From Solanum dulcamara (taxonomy: Eukaryota; Streptophyta; Magnoliopsida; Solanales; Solanaceae): 64,000 nucleotides of DNA. Location: positions 48,588,293-48,652,292 of the forward strand of contig NC_077238.1 in assembly GCF_947179165.1 (NCBI RefSeq), given 5' to 3'. Each line of letters begins with the position of its first letter. The first letter of the stretch is position 1. The notes beneath the pieces are model-generated. The model saw nothing but the letters and a program-made list of their open reading frames with translations, was not told the origin of the DNA and ran no database searches. This document shows positions 48,393 to 61,902 of the stretch, in pieces. Position numbers and translations under genes: made by a program.

Positions 48393-51300
48393 TTATACTT
48401 GAAATTAGAGTAGAGACATAAATACATGATAAATTTTATTGGGAGAATCTTGAAATTTATTTGAAAACATGCATGATCATACTCTTTATATATATACTCA
48501 TACATAATTCATAAAGATAATATCAATTGAATATATAATTTAATCAATTATAATATAACATATCATGAATAAGAATAACCAATGCATTATCATAAAATTA
48601 GAGCTTTTTGATTAAGAAATCACAAGAGAATTTGGAGAGAAAAATTTGAGATTCCATGAGTGAAAGGTATTCATGGATGAAGTACCACATACCGTGATGA
48701 AGATTAATTTGTAACTCTGAAAAAAAATTTGGAACTCTAAAACCCTCGCTTGATGAAGAAGAAGAACCTTTTTGAGAGAGAATAAGAAGACCCAATGCGT
48801 TATCATAAAATTAGAGCTTTTTGAAGAATAAATCAGAAGAGAATTTGGACAGAAAAATTTGGGATTCCATGGGAGAAAGGTATCCATGGATGAAGTCCCA
48901 CATACCGTGATGAAGATAAATTTGAAACTCTGAAGAAAAACTTGGAACCTAGAACCCTCGCTTGATGAAGATGAAGAACCTTTTCGGGAGAGTATACTTG
49001 ATTCCTTAGAGTGATTATTAGAAAAATAAGAGGGAATAGTAATAATTTGAAGGTTCTACGTATTTATAGGCTTAGTATAATGGTCCAAACACACCAGGTG
49101 CATAGCTAAAATAATGGGAAAAGACCAATAAGCCCTTCATTAAATCTGGCTGAAGGGACCTACGAATCATTTCCTACGAGTAGTAAGAATTGTATTGGCT
49201 TATACTTTAAATCAGAGTAGAGAGACATGAATACACGATAAATTTTATTGGGAAAATCATGAAATTTATTTGAAATCATGCATGATCATATTCTTTTTAT
49301 ATCTACTCATACATAATTCATAAAGATAATATCATTTGGAAACATAATTTAATCAATTATCATATTACATATAATGAATAAGACGACCCAATGGATTATC
49401 ATAAAATTAGAGCTTTTTGAATAAGAAATCACAAGAGAATTTGGAGAGAAAAATTTGGGATTCCATGGGTGAAAGGTATCCATGCATGAAGCCCCACATA
49501 CCATGATGAATATCAATTTGAAACTCAGAAGTAAAACATGGAACCCTAAAACCCTCGCTTCATGAAGAAGAAGAAGCTTTTCTGCAGAGAATCATTGATG
49601 CCTTGAGTGATTTTCAGAAAATAAGAGGGAATGGTAATAATTTGAAGGTTCTAGGTATTTATAGGCTTAGTATAATGGCCCAAACACATCCAAGTGCATA
49701 TCTAAAATAATAGGAAAAGACAAATAAGCCCTTCATTAAATCTGGCCGAAGGGACCAACGAATCAGTTCCTTCGAGTCGTAAGAATTGTGTTGTCTTATA
49801 CTTGAAATTAGAGTAGAGACATGAATACATGATCAATTTTATTGGGAAAATCATGAAATTTATTTGAAAACATGCATGATAATATTCTTTATATATATAC
49901 TCATACATAATTCATAAAGATAATATGAATTGGATACATAATTTAATCAATTATCATATAACATATCATGAATAAGAAGACCCAATGCATTTTCATAAAA
50001 TTAGAGCTTATTGAATAAGAAATCACAAAAGAATTTGGAGAGAAAAATTTGGGATTCCATGGGTGAAAGGTATCCATGGATGAAGTCCCACATACCGCGA
50101 TGAGGATCAATTTGAAACTTTGAAGAAAACTTGAAACCCTAGAACCCTCGCTTGATGAAGAAGAAAAACCTTTTCGGGAGAGAATCATTGATGCCTTAGA
50201 GTGATGTTCAGAAAATAAGAGGGTATGGTAATAATTTGAACGTTCTAGGTATTTATAGGCTTAGTATAATAGCCGAAACATATACAGGTGCATACCTAAA
50301 ATAATAGAAAATTTCCAATATACCCTTCATTAAATCTTGACGGAGGGACCTATGAATCAGTTCCTATGAGTTGAAAGAATTATGTTGGCTTATGCTTGAA
50401 ATTAGAGTACAGACCTAAATACATATTCAATTTTATTGGGAAAATCATGAAATATATTTGAAAACATGCATGACCATATTCTTCATATATACTCATACAT
50501 AATTCATAAATATAATATCAATTGAATACATAATTTAATCAATTATCATTTAATATATCATGAATAAGAAGACCCAATGCATTATCATAAAATTAGAGCT
50601 TATTGAATAAGAAATCACAAGAGAATTTGGAGAGAAACATTTGGGATTCCATGGGTGAAAGGTATCCATGGATGAATTCCCACATACCGTGATGAGGATC
50701 AATTTGAAACTCTGAAGAAAAACTTGAAACCCTAAAACCCTCGCTTGATGAAGAAGAAGAACCTTTCGGGAGAGAATCCATGATGCCTTAGAGTGATTTT
50801 TGAGAAAATAAGAGGGAATGATAATAATTTGAAGGTTCTAGATATTTATAGGCTTAGTATAATGGCCCAAACACATCCAGGTGCATAGCTAAAATAATAG
50901 AAAAAGACCAATAAGCCCTTCATTAAATTTGGCTGAAGGGACCTATGAATCAGTTCCTACGAGTCGTAAGAATTGTGTTGGCTTATATTTGAACTTAGAG
51001 TAGAGACATGAATACATGAACAATTTTATTGGTAAAATCATGAAATTTATTTGAAAACATGCATGATCAAATTCTTTAAATATACTCATACATAATTCAT
51101 AAAGATAATATCAATTGAATACATAATTTAATCTCATTATCATAAAATTAGAGATTTTTGATTAAGAAATCACAAGAGTATTTGAGGAGAAAATTTTGGG
51201 ATTCCATGGGTGAAAAGTATCCATGGATGAAGTCCCACATACCGTGATGAAGATAAATTTGAAACTCTGAAGAAAAACTTGGAACCTAGAACCCTCGCTT

Positions 51301-52130
51301 GATGAAGATGAAGAACCTTTTCGGGAGAGTATACTTGATTCCTTAGAGTGATTATTAGAAAAATAAGAGGGAATAGTAATAATTTGAAGGTTCTACGTAT
51401 TTATAGGCTTAGTATAATGGTCCAAACACACCAGGTGCATAGCTAAAATAATGGGAAAAGACCAATAAGCCCTTCATTAAATCTGGCTGAAGGGAACTAC
51501 GAATTAGTTTCTATGACTCGTAAGAATTGTGTTGGCTTATACTTGATATTAGATTAGACAGACATGAATATATGATCAATTTTATTGGGAAAATCATGAA
51601 ATTTATTTGAAAACATGCATGTTCATATTCTTTATATATACTCATACATAATTCATAAAGATAATATCAATTGTATACATAATTTAATCAATTATCATAT
51701 AACATATCATGAATAAGAAGACCCAATGCATTATCATCAAATTTTAGATTTTTGAATAAAAAGTCACAAGAGAATTTAGAGAGAAAAAATTTGGATTCCA
51801 AGGATGAAAGGTATCCATGGATTAAATCCCACATACCATGATGAAGATCAATTTGAAACTCTGAAGAAATATTTGGAACCCTAGAACCCTCGCTTGATGA
51901 AGAAGAAAAACCTTTTTTGGAGAGAATCCTTGATGCCTTAAAGTGATTTTGAGAAAATAAGAGGCAATGGTAATAATTTGAAGGTTCTAGGTATTTATAG
52001 GCTTAGTATATGGCCCAAACATATCCAGATGCATAGCTAAAATAATAGGAAATGTCCAATAAGCCCTTCATTAAATCTTGACGGAGGGACCTATGAATCA
52101 GTTCCTACGAGTCATATGAATTATGTTGGC
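47801..52130 (-). repeat. Seven tandem copies of a ~595-bp LTR segment
   Basis: Units start at TTATACTTGAAATTAGAG or variants: 47801, 48393, 49200, 49796, 50390, 50983 and 51537, giving lengths 592, 807, 596, 594, 593, 554 and 594. Unit 2 is longer because about 211 bp from AATAAGAA-ACCCAATGC is repeated inside it (48570 and 48781). Unit 6 is shorter by a deletion near 51130. All copies hold the AGTTCCTACGAGTCGTAAG-like box at the right end. Short minus-strand frames recurring in each unit are by-products. Confidence 0.93.
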
Positions 52131-52175
52131 TTATAGTTGAAACACTACTAAAAAACTGTCATAAAATGACGCAAA

Positions 52176-52560
52176 AAAGCGACGGACTGCGTCGCTTTTT
52201 TGGTCAAACTCGACGGAAAAGCGACGCAGTCACTTTCATCGCTTTTTCGTTCGACGCTTTTAATAAAGGGACGGACTGCATTGCAAAAAGCGACGGACTT
52301 TGTCTCCCCTAAATTTATTTTTTAAAAATATATATAAATATAAAATGACGTATTGCGTCATTTTATTTTTAAATTTTTAATTTTTTTTCCATAAAAACGA
52401 GCGACAAAGAGTCCCTGTACGTCGCTTTTATTCTTGGTGTTCTTAAAAATTTCCAAAATAGCGACGGACATAGGGTCTCTGTCCGTCGCTTTTCTAAATT
52501 TTTTTTTTTTAAAAATACAGAAAAGTGACGGACTAAAGGACTCTGTCTGTCACTTTTCCT
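52176..52560. repeat. CACTA subterminal repeats
   Basis: Six or so copies of AGCGACGGACT/GTCCGTCGCTTTT in both orientations, including GCGACGGACTGCGTCGC at about 52178 and GCGACGGACATAGGG facing CTGTCCGTCGC near 52460-52490. In CACTA elements such motifs bind the transposase. Confidence 0.8.
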
Positions 52561-53329
52561 GTAATATTTTTGACAGCAGAAACCTAAAATTTATGTTATC
52601 CACCTGCAATAAAAATGTAATTCAATAATAATCAATACAATCCAATCAAACACAACTAACCAACCAACAAAATACACAATATGCATCATAACAAACATAA
52701 TTAAACAGTCAAAACAAATGAAGTCATAATATGTTAAAGTCGTTCAAATTTAACAACTTAAAGATCATATATTATCCTACAATAATTCAATATTTCTAAA
52801 GTGAAATTTTGATTTTATTAGACAATTAAAGTACAAACTAATTTCAACAAGTAAATCTAATCAAATCTAAGTGTCAACACTAGATGGACACAAATTGATC
52901 TTGCAATAAAATCAATTTTGTCATCAATAGGATCAACTAATGTTGTCACTACTAATGTTGTGACTTATGCTAAACTAACACTTTATCACTAAAGCACACT
53001 CTAAAAATTCAAATATATCCTAAGAAATCATACAAAACCTTAAGCAAAATGCAAGTGTTGTACATTGAATAAAAAATCTAATATATACAATAGTTAAAAT
53101 TTAAGTGAAAAAAGTACCTCGAATCTTTTCAATTAGGGATGAAATGGAGGGGTTGGTGGCAGTGGGCCTGGCGGCGTCGAATATTGGAATATTTAATTAG
53201 ATTGTACCCCTGCACTAAAAATTTTGTACAAAAATATTCAACCTTAATTAATTATTTCAAGTATCCTAAGTTCAAGTATCTAAAGTTGAGAATTTATACA
53301 AACAAAATAATTTCTAACTACTTAATTAA

Positions 53330-53960
53330 AAAATTCTAAAGTTCAAGTAAAAAAACCCTAAAGTTCAAGTTTTAAATTCAAGTTTAAAGTTCACAACTTA
53401 AAGTTTACATGCATATCCTTCAAGAATTCAAGAATTCTCAAGTTCAACATTTCTAAAGTTCAAGTTGGTTTTTTTCTAACTTAAAGTACAAACTTTCAAA
53501 TTTCAAGTATAATTAAAGTTCAAGTATGTAAATTGAGAATTTATACAAACCAAAAAAATTTCTAAGTACTTCAAAAATTCTAAAATTCAAGTTCTAAAAT
53601 CTAAGTTCAAGTTAAAAAATCCTAATATTCAACTTAAAAAATCTTAAATTCTAAGTTCAAAATTTAAGTTGAAAGTTCACAACTTAAAGTTTATATATCC
53701 TACAATAATTCAACATTTCTAAAGTTTAAGCTTAATTAAGTCTTAAAAACCACAATTCAAGAAACCAAAGTTAATAACTTCATGAAAAATATAAATAATT
53801 CACAATTTCTAAAGTTCACAACCTAAATTCAAATAAGTAAATGTTACACCAAAAAAATTCTAAGTTCAACTTAAAAAATCCGACCTAAAGTTCAAGTTCT
53901 AAATCCAAGTTCAAAGTTCTAAATTCAATACAAGTTATGATTAAGTTCTAAGTTGTAATC
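53330..53960. repeat. Degenerate AAAGTTCAAGT-rich low-complexity tract
   Basis: The words AAAGTTCAAGT, TAAAGTTCACAACTT and CTAAAGTTCAAG recur irregularly on the plus strand within the CACTA interior. No coding meaning. Confidence 0.7.
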
Positions 53961-54617
53961 AGAAGCTCTAAATAAGTTCTAAGTTTCTAACTTCTAATTA
54001 ACTTCTATAATTACTTCTTAAATCTAACTTGTAACTTCAACAACACTTCAATTCAAACTAAAAAAATACCCAAATTTATAATCTAATTCAAAAAACCCAA
54101 TTCAACTAAAACCCAAAAATTTTCATTCTCTAATTCACAATTAAATATACAAACTAACAATGTTAATAACTTTATAACTTCAAAAACACTTCAATTCCAA
54201 CTCAATAAAACCCAAATCACAAACTAATTCAAAATACCCCAATTGAAAGTAAAACCCTAAAATCAAAACTATAACTTTTTATTCACTAATTCACAATCAA
54301 TGTTACAAATTGACTATGTTAAAAACATATATTCAACAACATAAATGAAACTAACAATTCAAAGTTTTCTCAATTTACAAAAAAATAAAATCCTAAGTTT
54401 AACAAGGAGAGAAAAAGAGAAGAGAGAGGGTCGGATGGAGTACCTGAGAGAGAGGGAGGGACGACGATGGCGGAGACACCGGTGAGCTGCGGCGGGGGTG
54501 GGTGTGAGCGTCAGAGTCAGGTTTTAGGAGAGGGGATTGAAGAGATAGAGAGAGAGAGTTAAGAGAGAATAGAAAATAAAAAATGGGAGAAGTTGTGACT
54601 GATATTTAGTAGGGGGC

Positions 54618-56946
54618 TGTCACGACCCAAACCTAGGGCCTAGACGTGACATGGCGAATGAGGAACCCGAAAGTACCTCAATCAAGCCTCTTAGCATTCT
54701 TTTAGCCTTTCATAGGTAATGATGATAAATAAATAAGTGGAAAATCATAATAGTAAATCTTCAACTTACATATGTCCAACAATACCTCTAACTATTAGAT
54801 TTAACGGGGCTAAGACAAGTCCCTAGCTCACCCTCAATCATAATAAAAGGAATGCCATAGTAAAATATTTTAACATATCATAAGCTAGAAAGATAAAGGA
54901 GTATTATTCCCGGAAAATGGGAACTCACCAAAAGTAGTCTTCAATGGAATATCAACTAGCCACGTGGAGGAGAACGAGGAGGAGCACTAATCCCTACATG
55001 GTGATATCATGTAGGCAAAAGAGTATGTGTTAGTACTTTGAATGTACTAAGTATGTAAGGATGCATGAACATTGAGAAAACATTAAAATATTTATGTAAT
55101 ATGGAACATAATTTAATGTATGCATAATAAATCATATAGATATACTTTAAAACATTCATTTTATGGGAAAATAACCATAACCGACATTTAAGACCATGCA
55201 AGATATTACATGGAATCCAACATAACCCCCTACGTTGGTTGGGGAGACTACTTGCCAGGTAGAATTCCGTCAACTTCATTCATTTCTTTAACTTTAACTT
55301 TAAGGGCTTTCATGGATCCATTAGCCTAAGCCTACAAGGGCTCCTACGTTGGCACATAGTTAATGAGACAAGGGGTTGGTACTAGGATTCCCTTACCGAA
55401 TCCCACCTTAATGCCTCATTCGGTGCTAAGTCGATCCCACAGAATAGTTTAATACTTCAAATATTCATAGCATATAACTTGAGAATTCAAACATCATATT
55501 CGGTAGAATAGCTCATTAAAACATTTGATAATTCAAATATGCAAGAATTGTCCTTATTCCATAAAGAATCCATCATTCATATCATTTCATCATTCTTTCA
55601 TTTCATAAGACTCCCTTTTTTATCATAGATATTGCTTTCATAAACATCTATTTGGAGTCAAAGCTTTCAAGTCTAACTTTATTAAAAACATAGTAAAACT
55701 AGGTGGGTTCAAATCACTTCAACTTGTAAATATGTATGTAAATAAATATACATAAATACTTTGAAATCCATTAATTAAAAATCATGCTTTAAACAACCCA
55801 CCATGGATTTCAAGAACCTTTAAATAGATAAATAGAGGAATTACTTGCAAACCATCAATTCATACATATGAAATTATGTCGCATCAAAAAATAGACCAAT
55901 AATCATTAGTTTAACCATGATTCATACTATTAAGTAAAAATAAGAATTACCATAACAAAATATTACTTGAAATCAAGAGACTTAATTGAAAGAGTGTTTG
56001 GACTACATGGGTGGAAGAACCCATGGATAAACACCCACATAACTTAGAGTAGAGCTTAAAGAAAATAAATATAATTTATCATATAATCTAAATAATTTAG
56101 ACATGAGAGTGGAAGAGATACTCTCATTGAAGCCTTACATACCTGAAATCCGAAGCTTTAGTCGGAACCGAAAGACTTAATGAACACTCTTGAGTCCTAG
56201 CTTTTCTCATCGCTGGAACATTTTTGTGTACTAACCGGAGTATATAAATCACCGGAATAGTATTTCTTCACTACTAAGAACTAAAACTATATTTGATAAA
56301 GTGTAAAGAAGTGTATAGAGAGAAGACTTGCTTGAGAAAGCTTGATGAATAAAATGAGGAAATAAGGTGGGTATTTATAGGTGGGAAAGAGGGACCTAAT
56401 AATAAATAAAATAATTATAAAGAAAAATCTGAAAATTTAGTGGAAAATTATGATGCCATAGATGATGTTAATTGGAGGATAATTTATGTCATGAGTGATG
56501 TCAAATGTATCTAGATCTTTCCATGGTAGGTGAAATGAGTTATCTTTGACAAAATACTTCTTTTCTAAGCTTCTTTTGAACAAGATAAATTCCTTATTAG
56601 GATTTAGTGTTTCATAAGAATTATAGATATAGAAGTCTAGTTTAATGTAGTTCAAGAATTAACCAATTTGGAGCACTCAACAGTGAGATATGAATTTTTG
56701 TCTATAAATACTCCATTTCGTCACAGCACACTGTCTTACAATAATAAATTTATTTGACCTACTTAACCTCCGAAACATAAATTATGGTCTTCACAAAGGT
56801 TGTAGGTAATGATCATGTGGTTATTCATAAATTTGAATCACCTAATTTGGACAATTTTATAAAGAGTTATGCCCAAAATATAGAGGTTGTATCATTTTTA
56901 GGCAAGAATTGAAACATCGTATACAACGTTTTTAGGAGATTTTACA
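54618..56946 (-). repeat. E6 3' LTR (complete)
   Basis: In element orientation it begins TGTAAAATCTCC at 56946 and ends GGTCGTGACA at 54618, 2329 bp. The TATA box is at 56372-56379 on the minus strand. The frames at 55007-55279 and 56437-56655 are LTR readings. Confidence 0.92.
56372..56379 (-). promoter_or_regulatory. E6 3' LTR TATA box
   Basis: The minus strand reads CCTATAAATACCC, matching the position and context of TATA boxes in the related LTRs. Confidence 0.7.
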
Positions 56947-57148
56947 TTATCTCCCCCTTGGGAACATTTGTCCTCGAATGAGGAAAGACTTAGCTTGAGT
57001 AGAGTAGAGTGTAAACCAACAACCCAACATTAATGCAATAATATAATTTAAAACATCATTTAAAACATATTTTATAATTTTCAAGCATATGACAAGAAAA
57101 GTTGAGATGCAAAGATTTCAAGTAATTGAGCAAAGACAACTTAATACC

Positions 57149-60100
57149 TTAGGTTTGGGTAGAGGTGAAAATATGAGGGTATATCCTAAACATATCTGCT
57201 TCCGCTTCCCATGTTGCACTTTCTATTTGTTGATTCCTCCAAAGGACTTTAACAGATGCAACTTCTTTGTTCCTCAATCTCTTAACTTGCCGGTCTAAAA
57301 TTTCCACAAAAACTTCTTCATAGGTCAAGTTTTCTTCAATAGTCACTATTCCTATAGGTATAATGGAATTAGGATCATCTACACTTTTTTTCAACATAGA
57401 CACGTGAAACACCGGATGAACCATGGTCATTTCCAATGGTAATTCCAACTCATATACAACCTTACCAACACGTCTCACGATTCTATAAGGCCCTACATAC
57501 CTAGGGCTCAATTTCTCTTTCTTACCAAATCGAACCACACCTTTCATGGGTGAAACCTTCAGATACACCCAATCGTCCACATTAAACTCAAGATCCCTTC
57601 TTCTAGTGTCAAAATAGGACTTTTGATGACTTTGAGCCATCTTCAACCTTTATCTAATGATCTTCACCTTCTCTAAAGCATCAAGTACCAAATCGGGGCC
57701 CAATAAGGTCATCTCGCCCACTTCGAACCAACCAACCGATGATCTACATCGTCTCCCATACAAAGCCTCAAATGGCGCCATCTCAATACTTGAGTGGTAA
57801 CTATTATTATAGGCAAACTCAATGAGCGGTAGATGATCATCCCAATTTCCTTTAAACTCCAACACACAAGCCCTTAACATATCCTCTAGTGTTTGAATCG
57901 TCCTTTCGGCTTGCCCATCCGTTTGAGGATGGCATGCTGTGCTCAACTTTACCTTAGTACTGAGGCCTTTTTGAAATGATCTCCAGAAGTGAGAAGTGAA
58001 TTGGGTACCACGATCCGAAATAATGGATAACGGCACACCATGCAACCTCACCAACTCCCGAATATACAACTTGGCATAGTCTTCAGCACTGTAGGAAGTT
58101 TTAACCGGTAGGAAGTGAGATGACTTAGTCATTTTATCAATAATTACCCAAATCGAGTCATGACGCTTCCGGGTATGAGGCAAATCCACTACAAAATCCA
58201 TATTCACATCTTCCCACTTCCAAGTAGGGATTTCAATGTCTTGGGCTAGTCCACCCGGCCTTTGATGTTCGGCCGTCACTTGTTGGCAATTCGTACATTC
58301 AGACACAAACCTTGCTATGTCCTTCTTCATGCCACCCCATCAATACAACTCCTTTAAGTCTTGATACATTTTCGTTGAACCGGGATGAATGGAGTATGTA
58401 GAATTATGAGCCTCCATCATGATCAAACTCCTTAGGCCATCAACATTTGGAACACATATCCGACCATGATAGTATAGTACCCCATCTCCCCCTTGGGAAA
58501 AGAACTCTATCTTCTTTTCCTTTACCAACTTCTTTAACTCGATAAACTTTGGGTCAAGATCTTGCTTGTATTTAACATCCACCACCAAAGAGGATTCAGA
58601 CCAATTTTGAAAAACCATACCCCCATCATTAGTACCACACAACTTCACCCCTAATCTACCCAATCGGTGAACATCTTTCACCAACTCCCTCTTCCTTTCA
58701 TCCACATGGGCCACACTCCCCATAGACACTCTACTAAGTGCATCAGCAACCACATTAGCTTTACCCGGATGATAGTGCACACTCATGTCATAGTCCTTAA
58801 GGAGTTCTAGCCATCTCCTTTGCCTTATATTAAGGTCATTTTGGGTGAAAACATATTGGAGACTCTTATGATCAGTATACACATCCATATGCACCCCATA
58901 GAGGTAATGTCTCCAAATCTTCAGAGAAAAAACAACGGCCGCCAATTTAAGGTCATTGGTAGGGTATTTACGCTCATGCACCTTTAATTGCCTAGAAGCA
59001 TAGGCTATGACCTTGCCATTTTACATTAAGACACAACCTAAACCAATCTTTGAAGCATCACAATAAACTACAAACCCTTCTAATCCTTTTGAGAGAGTCA
59101 AAATAGGAGCAGAGGTAAGTCGATCTTTTAAGGTCTGGAAACTCTTCTCACAGTCATCTATCCATATGAATTTGGATTTCTTTTGGGTCAGTTTTGTCAT
59201 AGGAGATGAGATGGAAGAAAAACCTTTGATGAACCTTCTATAGTACCCGGCTGGACCTAAGAAGCTCCTAATGTCTGAAGGATATAATGGTCTAGGCCAA
59301 TTTTTGACTGCCTCTATTTTCTTAGGATCAACCTTAATCCTATCATCGGATACTACGTGACCAAGTAATTCTACCTTCTTTAACCAAAATTCACACTTAC
59401 TAAATTTTGCAAATAATTGCCTATCCCTCAATGTTTGAAGCACAACTCTCAAGTGATTTTTATGTTCTTCCTCACCCCGAGAGTAAATTAAAATATCATC
59501 AATGAAGACCACCACAAAGGTATCAAGGTAAGGTTTGAACACCCTATTCATCAAGTCCATGAATACCGCTGGTGCATTCGTCAACCTAAACCTCATCACC
59601 ATAAACTCATAGTGACCATACCTTGTTTGGAAGGCCGTTTTGGGAATGTCACACTCCCTCACCCGTAGTTGGTGATAGCCGGACCAAAGGTCGATCTTGG
59701 AGAAGTGACTTGTCCCTTGCAGTTTATCAAACAAGTCATCTATTCTACGGAGTAGGTACTTGTTCTTAATGGTCATCTTATTTAATTGCCGATAGTCTAT
59801 GCACATTCGAAGTGACCCATCCTTCTTTCTCACAAATAGAACAGGAGCACCCCATGGAGAAATACTTGGTCTTATGAACCCCTTCTCTAATAAGTCCTTT
59901 AATTGTTCCTTCAACTCTTTCAATTCTGTCGGGGCCATACAGTAAAGAGGAATAGAGATAAGTTGGGTATCGGGGAGGAGATTGATACCATAATCAACTT
60001 CTCTTTCAGGAGGGACACCGGGAAGGTCATCGGAAAAGACATCGGGGAATTCATTGACTATAGGAACTGACTCAAGAGGAGGACTTTTGGAGTTGACATC

Positions 60101-61687
60101 CCTAACCCTCACAATATGGTAAATACATCCCTTAGAAATCATTTTGCGGGCCTTAAGATAAGAAATAAACTGACCCTGCCATTCAATAACAGGCTCATTT
60201 GGAAATTGGAATTTGACTCGACGATTCCTATAATCTATGAAAGCATAAGATGCATGTAACCAATCCATCCCAAGAATGACATCGAAATCTATCATGTCAA
60301 GCTCAATGAGATCACAAAGAATAACTTTATGAAAGATAGACACAAGGCAACCCCTATAGACCTTTCTAGCAATAATTGACTCACCAACGGGGGTAGATAC
60401 CAAATAGGGCTCTAATAACATTTCAGGTAAAACATCAAATCTATTAGCAAGGAATGGAGTAATAAAAAATAAATTTGCACCCGGATCTAATAGTGCATAC
60501 ACATCAAAAGAAAAGACCTTTAACATACTAGTAATGACATTGGGTGCATCCTCAACCTCTTGTCTCCCATGCAAGGCGTAAAAGCAGTTGGTGCGTTGTA
60601 CACCTCCTTGGACTTGTTGACCATGAGCAATTTGGCCTTGAGTCCTACCACCACCATCTCTACAATCCTTAGCATGGTGACCCATCATGCCACACTTAAA
60701 GCATGCATTGGAGCCAGCTAAGCATTCCCCTTTGTGAGTCCTTCCACACTTCTTGCAAGCAGGGAAAGTTTGAGTAGCAACATTCTCTCTTAGAATCATT
60801 GGTTTACCACCCTTGTCCTTGTTGAACCTTGGAGAAGGAGTATTGGAACCTTGTCCCACAAATCATTGCCCACTTTGTCCTTTGCCATTGTTTCCATAAT
60901 CGGACCTTTGAAGGTTAAACCCTCCACCATTTACTCTATCCTTTTTGAACCCCCTTGATCTCTCTCTAAGATTTTCTTCTTCAATTTGTTCTGCGTAAGT
61001 CATTAACCGAGAGATGTCCATCTCCTTGACCAATATGACCATTTTGCACTCCTTAGACACCAGGCTTGACACACCGGAAATAAACTTGCTCATCCTAGCT
61101 TTTGGGTCGGAGACCATGAACGGAGCATACTTTGACAACTTAGTGAATTTGAGAGCATACTCCTTCACGCTCATACTCCCTTGATGGAGGTTGATGAACT
61201 TTTGGATTTTGGCCTCCCTTAGCTCCAATGGGAAGAAGCGGTCTAGGAAGGCACCTTTGAACTCTTCCCATCCTATCGACCCTATTTCTTCATTCCTCTC
61301 AACAACCCATTGTTCATACCACACTCGAGCCACACCTTTGAGTTGATAGGCCACTAGCTCGGCCTTCTCATTTGGTGGTATACCCATGATAGCCACAATC
61401 TGATACACCTCATTAATGAACTCCATAGGGTCCTCATTTAGTTTAGAACCATCGAACTCGGGTGGATTCATCCTTTGGAAATCCCGAATTCTAGAGGCTG
61501 GATTTTGCATTTGGAGAGGAGGAACACCTAGATACCCTTTGTTGGCTACGACTTGAGCTAACAAAGTAATAACACTGCGAAACTCGGCATGGGTTACCCC
61601 ATCCTCATGATGTAGGGCATTGGGAACCGGAGGAGTTTGGTCCTCATCGTCAACCCTTGCTCTTCGAGGTGGTCTTCCACGAGTCAT
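57149..61687 (-). pseudogene. E6 gag-pol polyprotein, one frame with four premature stops
   Basis: The frame begins at the ATG at 61687 (MTRGRPPRRARV) and stays in register for 1513 codons to TAA at 57149. In-frame stops lie at 60863-60865 (TGA), 59021-59023 (TAA), 58340-58342 (TGA) and 57650-57652 (TAA). Gag: capsid with AELVAYQLKGVARVWYEQW; CCHC knuckle [14 protein letters not shown]. Protease: [27 protein letters not shown]. RNase H: YCDAS and YTDHKSL are kept, but DLELAAV is DLKLAAV, losing a catalytic Glu. Integrase: HHCC zinc finger ([16 protein letters not shown]) and all three acidic residues present (DSIWVIID, SDRGTQF, DGQAERT). A chromodomain-like tail follows (QVKRLRNKEVASVKVLWRNQ, TWEAEADM). 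No frameshift was found. It is the least damaged chromovirus copy here but not functional as it stands. Confidence 0.95.
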
Positions 61688-61886
61688 TATCTAGAGAACA
61701 CAAAATGGGTCGTTAGTTAAAGGAAAGCTTAGGATTCTCTAAGGCACAACATGAATTTGAAAGAAGTGAAAATTTTCCTAAACGCCTCATAGTCTCCTAT
61801 TCATAATTGTGGCGCGCTTCACAACTATGAACAAGACCCTATTCAAAGCGGTATGTTGGACATCCAAGGACCATTCAAAACTTTGG

Positions 61887-61898
61887 GCTCTGATACCA
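61887..61898 (-). other. E6 primer-binding site (tRNA-iMet)
   Basis: The complement reads TGGTATCAGAGC, 4 bp from the end of the 5' LTR at 61903. Confidence 0.95.
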
Positions 61899-61902
61899 AG
61901 TT

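Larger units (their letters stand above)
52143..54614. mobile_element. CACTA-type DNA transposon, non-autonomous
   Basis: The left end CACTACTAAAAAACTGTCAT is a classic CACTA terminus. The right end TGACTGATATTTAGTAGGG near 54597-54614 is a degraded mirror of it (TAGTAGTG expected). Subterminal repeats of the type GCGACGGAC...GTCGC occur between 52176 and 52560 in inverted pairs, typical of the family. No transposase is visible. The interior is AT-rich with many AAAGTTCAAGT words. A three-base target duplication is not evident; AAA precedes the left end and GGC follows the right, so one end may be eroded or cut by E6. Confidence 0.75.

Noticed and set aside
47961..50781. Recurring small minus-strand frames with SSSSSEGSRV or HPWNPKFFSPNSL
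   Set aside because: They are by-products of the 595-bp array units; limits and frames vary between units.
47801..52130. Regular direct repeats suggesting a CRISPR-like array
   Set aside because: Units are about 595 bp with no short repeat/spacer alternation, and the genome is a plant.
54430..54540. GC-rich ATGGCGGAGACACCGG frame as a gene start
   Set aside because: The frame closes after about 31 codons and lies within the CACTA element; kept only as a possible captured fragment.
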